Positions 7,880 to 15,000 of a DNA stretch of 42,022 bases are shown piece after piece. The notes below the pieces were generated by a model. The model worked only from the letters and a program-made list of their open reading frames with translations, was not told where the DNA came from and ran no database searches. The first letter of the stretch is position 1; the number at the start of each line of letters is the position of its first letter. The stretch is from NCBI RefSeq assembly GCF_001830555.1, contig NZ_MIAM01000049.1, positions 89,531 to 131,552 on the forward strand, read 5' to 3'. A program made the translations under genes and the position numbers. Origin of the DNA: Sphingopyxis sp. RIFCSPHIGHO2_12_FULL_65_19 (lineage in GTDB: Bacteria > Pseudomonadota > Alphaproteobacteria > Sphingomonadales > Sphingomonadaceae).

Positions 7880-8892
7880 CAGGGCGCCTCCTCGTCGGGA
7901 TCGTCGGGCGGCGGGGCGTCGACGAACATGGCCGACGCACGGGGGGTGCGGTCGACCGTCAGGTTGAAGATGTCGAAACGGTTATAGCTGCCGATGATGT
8001 CGTGCATCAGCTTGGGCCGGATGCATTCGCCCAGGTCGATATCGGCATAAACGATGCCTTCGTTGTCGATCAGCGCCTCGCCAACCAGATTGCCGTGCGG
8101 GTCGATCACCCCCGACCAGGCGCTGTTCGGGCGCGAGAGCAGATCGCGGTTCTGCGGGCGGTCGGCGCTCATCGCCGCGATGATCTCCTCGCTCACCGCC
8201 GAACAGGCGACGATCGTGAACAGCTTGCCCTCGAAGCTGTGCGCGGTCGCGCGGATCTTGATCGCCTCGGCCATATTGTAGGACGCAGGCGCGACGGGCA
8301 GCGCGATATAATTGGCGACATGGACGAGTTCGCCCTGCGACAGCAAGGCGAAGCGCGCGAGCGTGTTGGTATTCTCGCCGCACGCCAGCGTGCCGAGCGG
8401 TCCGACCGGCGTGTCATAGACGCGGATCGAGCTGCCGTCGCCGCCCGCCCATGTGAGCTTTTCAGCCCATGTCGGGACGAGCTTGCGATGCCGCCCGAGC
8501 AGGCGGCCGTCGGCGCCGATGATCAGGTTCGTGTTGTAGAGCGTGCCGACGCTGACCGGATCGCGTTCGTTGATGCCGATAACCACGGTGCAGCCGTGGT
8601 TTCGCGCCGCATCGCACAATGCAGCGACTTCCGGACCATCGACACGCACCGATGCGCGGTACAGCCGCTCGTGCCACTCCGCGCCCTCGATCGGCGTCAT
8701 CAGCCAGTTCCAATAGGGATAGGCGGAAACGAACACTTCGGGGAAGGCCACGAGCTGCGCGCCATTCCCCGCGGCCTCGGCGATCAGCGCGCATGCCTTG
8801 TCGACCGTCGCGCCCGTATCGAGAAAGACCGGCGCGGCCTGCACCGCGGCGACGCGCGATTTGGGCAGGATGGGGGCCGACGCCTCGCTCAT
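7879..8892 (-). CDS. Nitrilase-superfamily C-N hydrolase
   Basis: From the ATG at 8892 the protein has 337 residues and carries the Glu-Lys-Cys triad: E52 in VAFPEVF, K137 in GRHRKLVPTW, and C171 in LACGENTNTLARF. The segments HRKLVPTWAEK and WAGGDGS plus CGEN match the true nitrilase branch more than the aliphatic amidase branch. This start gives an ATGA overlap with kynureninase; an upstream in-frame start at 8931 would overlap it by 43 bases and is less likely. In this operon an amide-cleaving role, releasing ammonia from a ring-cleavage amide such as maleamate, fits best chemically. Hydrolysis of a nitrile such as indole-3-acetonitrile is the alternative. The family is sure; the substrate is open. 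Confidence 0.85.
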   Translation of the reverse strand: MSEASAPILPKSRVAAVQAAPVFLDTGATVDKACALIAEAAGNGAQLVAFPEVFVSAYPYWNWLMTPIEGAEWHERLYRASVRVDGPEVAALCDAARNHGCTVVIGINERDPVSVGTLYNTNLIIGADGRLLGRHRKLVPTWAEKLTWAGGDGSSIRVYDTPVGPLGTLACGENTNTLARFALLSQGELVHVANYIALPVAPASYNMAEAIKIRATAHSFEGKLFTIVACSAVSEEIIAAMSADRPQNRDLLSRPNSAWSGVIDPHGNLVGEALIDNEGIVYADIDLGECIRPKLMHDIIGSYNRFDIFNLTVDRTPRASAMFVDAPPPDDPDEEAP

Positions 8893-10130
8893 GTCACCGC
8901 CGCCCGCTGATGATATTGCGGCTTGTCCCACGCGCGCGTCGCACAGACTTTTTCGAGCCGCTCCACCGTTTCGACGATGTCGCGGTAACGCAGGTAAAGC
9001 GGCGTCAGGCCGAAGCGCAAGATATCGGGCGCACGGAAATCGGCGATGACGTCATATTCCTTGAGCGCCTGCACGATCGCATAACCCTGCGGATGCGCAT
9101 AGGCGACCTGGCTGCCGCGTGTCGCATGATCCTGTGTGGTGATCAGTTCAAAGCCATAGACGTCGCACAAAGGCTGCATCCGCGCGATGAACAGGTCGCC
9201 GAGCGCGAGCGACTTGCGGCGGATTTCGGCCATGTCGGCCTCAAGCATCAGGTCGACGCCGACTTCGAGCGCCGACAGGCCGAGCACCGGCGGGGTGCCG
9301 CACTGGAAACGTTCGATCCCGGCGGCGGGGTCATAATCGTCCTCGAACGCAAAAGGCCGCGCGTGCCCGAACCAGCCCGACAGCACCGGGGTCGCCGCAT
9401 GGTGCCGGGCCGCTGCGAACAGATAGGCGGGCGCGCCGGGGCCGCCGTTGAGGAATTTATAGCCGCAGCCGATCGCGAAGTCGGCGTTGGCGCCATTGAG
9501 GTCGACCGGAATCGCCCCCGCGCTGTGGCTCAGATCCCAGACGACGAGCGCGCCCGCATCATGTGCCGCCCGCGTGATCGCGGCCATGTCGCGGACGCGG
9601 CCGGACTTGTAATGGACCTGCGTCAACAGCAGCACCGCCACATCCGCGTTCAGCGCCTCTACGATGGCGTCGGGGGCCACGGTGACCGCCTTCACGCGGC
9701 CGCCCGAAAAGGCCTCGATGCCCTGCATCATATAAACGTCGGTCGGGAAATTCGTCGCTTCGGACAGGATCACGGTGCGTTCACGCCGCAATGAAAGCGC
9801 GGCAGTCAATCCCTTGAAAATATTCACCGAAGTCGAATCGGTCGCCACGATCTCCCCCGGATTGGCGCCGATCAGCCGCCCGATCTTGTCGCCGATCCGC
9901 CGCGGCGCGGTGGACCATTCGGCGCCGAGCCATGAGGTGATCAGCCCCTCGCCCCATTCGTTGCCGACGACCTCGGCCAGCCGCGCGCCTGCCGCCTTGG
10001 GCAGCGCGCCGAGCGAATTGCCGTCGAGATAGATCAAGCCTTCGCGGAGGTGAAAGCGGTCGCGGAAAGGCGCGAGCGGATCGGTGGCGTCGAGCGCCGA
10101 CACATCGGTCGCAAGCAGCGTGTCGGTCAT
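8889..10130 (-). CDS. kynU: Kynureninase
   Basis: A 413-residue PLP enzyme that cleaves kynurenine (or a hydroxykynurenine) to the anthranilate and alanine. Diagnostic segments are LIYLDGNSLGALP at the N-terminus, the VWDLSHSAGAIPVDL strand carrying the PLP-pyridine aspartate, and the Schiff-base lysine in GCGYKFLNGGPG. The C-terminal ILRFGLTPLYLRYRDI is also characteristic. The length matches bacterial KynU. It is coupled by 4-base ATGA overlaps to the formamidase upstream and the nitrilase downstream. Bacterial kynureninases differ in preference for kynurenine versus 3-hydroxykynurenine; nothing in the sequence alone shows the ring substituent used here. Confidence 0.95.
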   Translation of the reverse strand: MTDTLLATDVSALDATDPLAPFRDRFHLREGLIYLDGNSLGALPKAAGARLAEVVGNEWGEGLITSWLGAEWSTAPRRIGDKIGRLIGANPGEIVATDSTSVNIFKGLTAALSLRRERTVILSEATNFPTDVYMMQGIEAFSGGRVKAVTVAPDAIVEALNADVAVLLLTQVHYKSGRVRDMAAITRAAHDAGALVVWDLSHSAGAIPVDLNGANADFAIGCGYKFLNGGPGAPAYLFAAARHHAATPVLSGWFGHARPFAFEDDYDPAAGIERFQCGTPPVLGLSALEVGVDLMLEADMAEIRRKSLALGDLFIARMQPLCDVYGFELITTQDHATRGSQVAYAHPQGYAIVQALKEYDVIADFRAPDILRFGLTPLYLRYRDIVETVERLEKVCATRAWDKPQYHQRAAVT

Positions 10131-10756
10131 GCGATATCCCTCAAAATGGCGCGCACCGGGCTGGCATCGGCGCCGACGATGCGGAGCGGCAGCGCGACAA
10201 GTTCGTATCGCCCTGGCGGCACGTCATCGAGCACCAGCCCTTCCAATATCCGCATATCGGCCGCCTTCACCGCCTGATGCGCGTCGAGCGTTTTCGACTG
10301 TTCGGGATCGAGCGAGGCCGCATCGGTGCCGATCAGGCGCACACCCATGGTGCCAAGCCGCGCGATCACATCGCTGGCGATCGCCGTGAAATCGCTGTCC
10401 CATTGCTGATGCGGGAATTGTTCATAGGTCCGCAGCAGGACGCGCTCGGCGCCCTCGATCGCATCCCAGTCGACATCGGCAATCTCGACCCGGCCGCGTG
10501 CGTGGCGGACGTCGAGCAGCACGCATGGTCCAATATAGGGATCGAGGTCGCAGTCGGCCGACGAGGCGCCGTCATTGGCATAATGCAGCGGCGCATCGCC
10601 ATGCGTGCCCGCGTGCAGCGGCGTGAACATGCCGCCGACATTGACAGGGCAGCCGTCACCGATCACCGCATGGCTGTGCAGCGCGAAGGCGGGTTCGCCC
10701 GGCCACATCGGCACGGCAGCGTGCAGCGGCTGCGAAATATCCCAGATCCGGGTCAT
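10127..10756 (-). CDS. kynB: Arylformamidase (kynurenine formamidase)
   Basis: A 209-residue metal-dependent hydrolase of the cyclase family that removes formate from N-formylkynurenine. It starts with IWDISQPLHAAVPMWPGEP and carries the metal-binding signature HAGTHGDAPLHY near residue 50, both typical of KynB. It also has the IGTDAASLDPEQSKTLDAH block seen in bacterial kynurenine formamidases. Length agrees with the family. It overlaps tryptophan 2,3-dioxygenase and kynureninase by 4 bases each, so the three classical kynurenine-route enzymes are in pathway order. In the proposed variant route it would act on 5-hydroxy-N-formylkynurenine. Confidence 0.93.
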   Translation of the reverse strand: MTRIWDISQPLHAAVPMWPGEPAFALHSHAVIGDGCPVNVGGMFTPLHAGTHGDAPLHYANDGASSADCDLDPYIGPCVLLDVRHARGRVEIADVDWDAIEGAERVLLRTYEQFPHQQWDSDFTAIASDVIARLGTMGVRLIGTDAASLDPEQSKTLDAHQAVKAADMRILEGLVLDDVPPGRYELVALPLRIVGADASPVRAILRDIA

Positions 10757-11658
10757 GCGCCCTTCCCTTCGGCATAGTCGCCGCCTTCACGCGGCGCGGC
10801 CATTTCGGTGCGCATCGACCAGAGTTCGGGAAAGAAGCTGAGGCTCAGCGCCTTGACCAGATAATTGACCCCCGACGATCCGCCCGTCCCCGGCTTGTGC
10901 CCGATCACCCGCGCCACCGTCTTCATGTGCTTGAAGCGCCATTCCTGGAAATAATATTCGAGCCCGGTGATCTTTTCGGCGAGCGTGTAGAGATCCCAGT
11001 GCCGGTCGGGGTCGGTGTAGATCGCCAGCCACGCTTTCTCGACGCCCTCCGACGCCTCATATGGCTTCGTCCAGTCGCGCTCCAGACGATCGGCGGGAAT
11101 GTCGAAGCCGCGCCGCGCGAGCAGTCGGAGCAGTTCGTCATAGAGCGACGGCGCCTCGAACGTCGCGCGCAGCCGCGCGGTCGCTTGCGGATCGTCCTTA
11201 TGGACGATCATCATGTCGCCGCGCTTGTTGCCGAGCAGATATTCCAGCTCGCGATATTGCTGCGACTGAAAGCCCGATGCGCGGCGCAGGAAGCCGCGGA
11301 AGGTCAGGAAGTCATGCGGGGTCAGCGTCGCGAGCACTTCCCAGCTGTGGATCATGTGGCGCTGGATCGTCGCGATCCGGTCGAGCCCCTTGCCCGCAAT
11401 CTCCAGCCGGTCGCCCTTGATCGCGTCGACGACCAGCCGCCCCTCGTGCAGCACCAGCTTCAACCACAATTCCATCGTCTGGTGCATGATGATGAACAGC
11501 ATTTCGTCGGGCTTGTCCGACACCGGCACTTGTGCCGACAGCAATTGCGCGGTTTGCAGGTGCCGCGCATAGGTCAGGCCATTGTCCCACTGGATCGTCT
11601 CGCCGTCGATCTCGGTCTCGAAAATGTCGGTGCCGCCGTCGCGTGTCTGCCTGATCAT
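10753..11658 (-). CDS. kynA: Tryptophan 2,3-dioxygenase
   Basis: A 301-residue heme enzyme that opens the indole ring of tryptophan to N-formylkynurenine in the cytoplasm. Family marks include NGLTYARHLQTAQLLSAQ, the active-site segment FIIMHQTMELWLKLVLHEG, RRASGFQSQQYRELEYLLGNK, and the C-terminal GTGGSSGVNYL. The C-terminal third is complete. The ATG overlaps the stop of the hydroxylase gene upstream (ATGA), and its own stop overlaps the formamidase start. Some family members accept ring-substituted tryptophans, which matters for the 5-hydroxytryptophan hypothesis; that tolerance is not visible in sequence. Confidence 0.96.
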   Translation of the reverse strand: MIRQTRDGGTDIFETEIDGETIQWDNGLTYARHLQTAQLLSAQVPVSDKPDEMLFIIMHQTMELWLKLVLHEGRLVVDAIKGDRLEIAGKGLDRIATIQRHMIHSWEVLATLTPHDFLTFRGFLRRASGFQSQQYRELEYLLGNKRGDMMIVHKDDPQATARLRATFEAPSLYDELLRLLARRGFDIPADRLERDWTKPYEASEGVEKAWLAIYTDPDRHWDLYTLAEKITGLEYYFQEWRFKHMKTVARVIGHKPGTGGSSGVNYLVKALSLSFFPELWSMRTEMAAPREGGDYAEGKGA

Positions 11659-12527
11659 AGGGGTGCCTCTCCGCTTGCCGGTGCAGCCGGCAGGCGTCCG
11701 TCATAGGCGACATCGCCGCGCCAGGCATCCCCGGGTTCGAGCGCAGGTTCTTCGGCGATCTTGCGGTAGATGCTGGCGAAGTCGGTTTCCTCTGTCGCGC
11801 GGAGCAAATCCTCGAAGCCGGCGACCACGAAATAGCTCTGCTGGAACGCGTCGAAATGATACCGCGTGCGCATCACCCGTTCGATGTCGAGCCAGATGCG
11901 GCGTGGTTCGGCCGCGGTCAGCGCCGACAGCATCTCGGCAAAGCTCGACATCAACCCGCCGCCGAACGCCCGCAATTCGCCCTTCTCGACGACGAGACCG
12001 AATTCGACCGTGTAGAGCCACAGCCGCCCGAGAAAGTCCGATGCCCCCAGCGTTTCGGCGCGCAGCCCCGCCTGCCCATAAGCGACGAGAAAGTCCGAAA
12101 AGGCCGGATCGGTCAGCATCGGAATATGGCCGAATATGTCGTGAAACATATCGGGCTCTTCGCTGTAGGCGATCTGCTCGGGCGGACGGACGAAATTGGC
12201 GGCGGGAAAGCGCTTGTTCGCCAGATGCTCGAAAAAGGGTTTGTTGGGTATCCAGCCCGGCACCGCGACGACGTCCCATCCCGTCACCGGCTTCAACAGC
12301 GCATTGAGTTCGGCGAAATCCGGAACCCCCGGCTTCAGTTGGCGAAGAATATCGAGGCCGTTCAGAAAGGCGCGGCACGCATATCCGTCGAGCGCCGCCG
12401 ACTGCCGGTCGAACAGCGCCCGCCAGGTTTCATGCTGCTGCGCGGTAAAGGCGTGCCAATTCTGCGGCATCGTCCAATCGGCCGCGACACCTTCGGGCGG
12501 TGCATCGAAAATATGTGTCGCGGCCAC
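11655..12527 (-). CDS. Pterin-dependent aromatic amino acid hydroxylase, candidate tryptophan 5-hydroxylase
   Basis: A 290-residue monomeric bacterial hydroxylase of the Phe/Tyr/Trp hydroxylase family, using tetrahydropterin, O2 and non-heme iron. The iron ligands are present: two histidines in EPDMFHDIFGHIP and the glutamate in LYTVEFGL. The start is GTG at 12527, preceded by GGAGAG. It would usually be called phenylalanine 4-hydroxylase. However, the residue two before TVEFG, Trp in Phe and Tyr hydroxylases and Phe in tryptophan hydroxylases, is Leu here (RLWLYTVEFG). It is the first gene of an operon otherwise devoted to tryptophan breakdown. Both points suggest tryptophan hydroxylation to 5-hydroxytryptophan. 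Family certain, substrate inferred. Confidence 0.85.
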   Translation of the reverse strand: MAATHIFDAPPEGVAADWTMPQNWHAFTAQQHETWRALFDRQSAALDGYACRAFLNGLDILRQLKPGVPDFAELNALLKPVTGWDVVAVPGWIPNKPFFEHLANKRFPAANFVRPPEQIAYSEEPDMFHDIFGHIPMLTDPAFSDFLVAYGQAGLRAETLGASDFLGRLWLYTVEFGLVVEKGELRAFGGGLMSSFAEMLSALTAAEPRRIWLDIERVMRTRYHFDAFQQSYFVVAGFEDLLRATEETDFASIYRKIAEEPALEPGDAWRGDVAYDGRLPAAPASGEAPL

Positions 12528-12714
12528 GGGTCTCTCTCCAAACCTTCGGCCACCAGATTAACGCGCGACGCGGCAAACATTGTGCGGATTTGGCCCTTCC
12601 GACAAACCAAAATTCAATCTTCGTTCTGCATATATTATGTTTTGCAGTATAATGTTCCGCCTTTACACCTCGCGGCCTCGTCATTTTGCCGGGAATCAGA
12701 TCAGGACGGAACGC
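12528..12714. promoter_or_regulatory. Divergent control region of the tryptophan operon and its Lrp-type regulator
   Basis: This 187-base AT-richer gap separates the divergent operon and regulator. It holds CTGCA and TGCAG half-sites (12626-12630 and 12643-12647) forming an inverted repeat, two similar direct copies GCATATATTATG (12628-12639) and GCAGTATAATG (12644-12654), and a TATAAT at 12648-12653 that could be the -10 of the regulator. No convincing -35 was found. The AT-rich partly symmetric repeats suit an Lrp/AsnC operator, but this is inference. Confidence 0.5.
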
Positions 12715-13197
12715 ATGGATAAAATCGACTGGAAGATCATCGCCGAACTCGAACGCGACGGCCGCCAATCCTATGCCGACCTGGGCGAACAGATCGGCCT
12801 GTCCAAATCGCCTTGCTGGTCGCGCGTGAAAAACCTTGAGGAAAGCCACGTCATCGAAGGCTATTCGGCGCGCCTCGATCCGATCGCGATCGGCCTCGCC
12901 GTCCAGAGTTTTGTCGAAGTCCAGATCCGCTTCGACGCGCATACCGAGTTCGAGGCCGCGGTGCTCGCGCATCCCGCCGTCGTCGAATGCCACACCACCG
13001 CGGGCGAAAGCGACTATTTGCTCAAAATCTTTGCGCGCTCGGCCGATCATCTCGACGAACTGCTTCGCCACAATCTGTCGAAACTGCCCGGGGTCCAGCG
13101 GTTGAAGACCGTGGTGTGCCTCAAGACGATCAAGCGCCACGGCCGTCTCGCCGAATGGGCGCGCACGACCGTGGGCCGGGGCCCATCAAGCGCCTGA
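12715..13197 (+). CDS. Lrp/AsnC-family transcription regulator
   Basis: From the ATG at 12715 the product has 160 residues. The N-terminal winged helix (MDKIDWKIIAELERDGRQSY, then LGEQIGLSKSPCWSRVKNLE) is classic Lrp/AsnC, followed by a RAM effector-binding domain (residues about 65-150, with VVECHTTAGESDYLLKIFA). In-frame codons reach back to 12580, but the family's N-terminus and the nearby AGGACGG favour 12715. It is divergent from the eight-gene tryptophan operon, in the position expected of a pathway-specific regulator; the Pseudomonas kynurenine regulator KynR belongs to the same family. The likely effector is tryptophan or a kynurenine intermediate. Confidence 0.9.
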   Translation: MDKIDWKIIAELERDGRQSYADLGEQIGLSKSPCWSRVKNLEESHVIEGYSARLDPIAIGLAVQSFVEVQIRFDAHTEFEAAVLAHPAVVECHTTAGESDYLLKIFARSADHLDELLRHNLSKLPGVQRLKTVVCLKTIKRHGRLAEWARTTVGRGPSSA

Positions 13198-13237
13198 CGC
13201 AGTTGCCGTCGCCCCGCGGCGGGCGTAGGTGGTCGGC

Positions 13238-13891
13238 ATGACCGACATCCTCCTCCACGGTTTCTGGCGCTCGAGCGCCGCCTATCGCGTCCGTATCGCG
13301 CTCGGGCTGAAGGGGCTTGCCTATCGCCAGCAACCGCTCGACCTGCTCGCGGGTGAACAGCATGGCGACGCCTATGCCGCGATCGCGCCGCACCATCTGG
13401 TGCCCGCGCTGGAGCATGACGGCCGGGTGCTGATCGAAAGCCCGGCGATCCTCGAATGGATCGACGCGAAGTGGCCGACCCCGCCGCTGCTGCCCGGCGA
13501 CATCGACGATGCGGCGGCCGTCCGCGGCATGGCGGCGCTGATCGCGTGCGACATCCACCCGCTCAACAACCTGCGCGTCCTGAACGCAATCCGCGGCGAC
13601 TTTGCCGCGACAAACCCGCAGGTAAAGGCGTGGATCGCGCGCTGGATCACCGACGGGTTCGCGGCGCTCGAAACGCTGGTCGGGCGGCATGGCGGCAACT
13701 TCGCCTTCGGCGACACCCCGACGCTCGCGGATTGCTACCTCGTGCCCCAGATCGACAGCGCCGAACGCTATTCGGTCGACCTCGCGCCCTTTCCCCGGCT
13801 TTGCGCTGCCGCCGACGCCGCACGCGCGCTGCCCGCGGTGGCGGCCGCGCGCCCCGAATTGCAGGAAGGTGCTCCCCCGCTCCGTCGTTAG
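13238..13891 (+). CDS. Zeta-class glutathione transferase (maleylacetoacetate/maleylpyruvate isomerase type)
   Basis: The product of the ATG at 13238 has 217 residues with the thioredoxin-like N-terminal domain (ILLHGFWRSSAAYRVRIAL), where SSxxxRVRIAL is the zeta-class glutathione-binding signature, and a helical C-terminal domain ending in the TLADCYLVPQI motif. Zeta GSTs isomerise maleylacetoacetate to fumarylacetoacetate, or maleylpyruvate to fumarylpyruvate. It lies 40 bases after the Lrp-type gene in the same direction and probably shares its transcript. It may serve the neighbouring ring-cleavage pathway or tyrosine (homogentisate) breakdown encoded elsewhere; no homogentisate dioxygenase is in the window. 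A GTG at 13229 is a less likely start. Confidence 0.88.
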   Translation: MTDILLHGFWRSSAAYRVRIALGLKGLAYRQQPLDLLAGEQHGDAYAAIAPHHLVPALEHDGRVLIESPAILEWIDAKWPTPPLLPGDIDDAAAVRGMAALIACDIHPLNNLRVLNAIRGDFAATNPQVKAWIARWITDGFAALETLVGRHGGNFAFGDTPTLADCYLVPQIDSAERYSVDLAPFPRLCAAADAARALPAVAAARPELQEGAPPLRR

Positions 13892-13927
13892 GGCCGGGAC
13901 CGGCAGGGGACTGCGCCGGGGCATTTC

Positions 13928-14188
13928 CTATGGCAAGCGCCGCCAGCGCTCCGAAACCTCGACGCTGTCCCACAGGCCCGGCCCGACGAACAGCAACGCG
14001 CTTCCCGCGCTGCCGCAGAGGAAGGCGATCCCGGCCAGCAGCATCACAAGCGACGTCGCATCGCGCGCCGCGGCACCCGGCGGCACAGAATGCAGCCGGG
14101 CCACGATCGACCAGCCGATAGCAAGAAGACAGATGCCGCCCGCTCGCAAACCCAGGTTCGCCGCGCGCGTTTCATGCCATTTCGTCAT
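13928..14188 (-). CDS. Small two-helix membrane protein
   Basis: An 86-residue protein starting at the ATG at 14188, chosen because GGAGG stands a few bases upstream; a longer frame to 14263 has no such site. It begins MTKWHETRAANLGLRAGGI and has two hydrophobic stretches (about residues 14-30 and 43-66). No conserved family is recognised. It lies just downstream of kdpE on the same strand with a gap of about 90 bases, so it could be co-transcribed with neither or with kdp read-through. Function unknown. Confidence 0.5.
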   Translation of the reverse strand: MTKWHETRAANLGLRAGGICLLAIGWSIVARLHSVPPGAAARDATSLVMLLAGIAFLCGSAGSALLFVGPGLWDSVEVSERWRRLP

Positions 14189-14280
14189 ATGCGCCTCCAT
14201 CGGAGGCCACTCAATTACGCATGGTCCCATAGGAAATCGAGAGCGGGCAGCGCCCGTTCGCATAGGGATTGCGTATGTTT

Positions 14281-15000
14281 TCAGCCCGCCGCTTCGTCGG
14301 CCAGGCCGTCGCCGCCGAGCCGCAGTCGATATCCGATGCCCAATTCGTTGCAGATGATGCGCGGCTGCTGCGGATCGGCCTCCAGCTTCTGGCGCAGCGT
14401 GCGGATCAGGACGCGCAGATATTCGACATGATGCTCATGCTCGTGCGGCCAGACCTCGCGCATGATCTGGTTGTGCGTGATGACACGGCCGGGAAAGCGC
14501 GCCAATTGCGCCAGCACGCCATATTCCTTGGGCGTCAGATGGATTTCCCGCCCCGCCTTGGTGACCGTCCGGGCGACCAGGTCTATCGTCACGTCACCGA
14601 CCGACAGGGTCAGATTGCCGCCATCGCGGGTCAGGCGATTGCGCAGCGCGACGCGGACGCGCGCGAGCAGTTCATCGGTATCGAACGGCTTGGTCAAATA
14701 ATCGTCGGCACCCAGGTCGAGCGCCGCGACCTTTTCCTCGGTCGCGTCGCGCGCCGACACGACGATCAGCGTCGTATCGGACTGCTGCTTGACCAGCGGG
14801 ACAAGCTCCAGCCCGTCGCGATCGGGCAGGCCCAGGTCGAGCAGGGTGATGTCGGGGCGCTCGTCGCGCAGCCGTTCGAGCCCATCGCGGGCGTTTTCGG
14901 CTTCGACGATCGCATAGTCGGCGCGCGCAAGCGCGGCATGGATCAGCCGCCGTATGTGCATCTCGTCATCGACGATCAGGACTTTGTGACGCACTTTCAT
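14281..15000 (-). CDS. kdpE: KdpE response regulator
   Basis: A 239-residue OmpR-family response regulator. The receiver domain has the acidic pair in VLIVDDE (D11, D12), the phosphoacceptor D55 in LLDLGLPD, the conserved Ser/Thr in IVVSARD, and the lysine in DDYLTKPFD. The C-terminal winged helix includes HLTPKEYGVLAQLARFPGRV. It overlaps kdpD by 4 bases and is the last gene of the kdp cluster. By family knowledge it is phosphorylated by KdpD and activates kdpFABC when potassium is scarce. Confidence 0.95.
   Translation of the reverse strand: MKVRHKVLIVDDEMHIRRLIHAALARADYAIVEAENARDGLERLRDERPDITLLDLGLPDRDGLELVPLVKQQSDTTLIVVSARDATEEKVAALDLGADDYLTKPFDTDELLARVRVALRNRLTRDGGNLTLSVGDVTIDLVARTVTKAGREIHLTPKEYGVLAQLARFPGRVITHNQIMREVWPHEHEHHVEYLRVLIRTLRQKLEADPQQPRIICNELGIGYRLRLGGDGLADEAAG

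Noticed and set aside
11655..12527. Simple annotation of this gene as housekeeping phenylalanine 4-hydroxylase
   Set aside because: Possible, but the pocket Leu and the position as first gene of a tryptophan operon make this the less economical reading; kept as the alternative.
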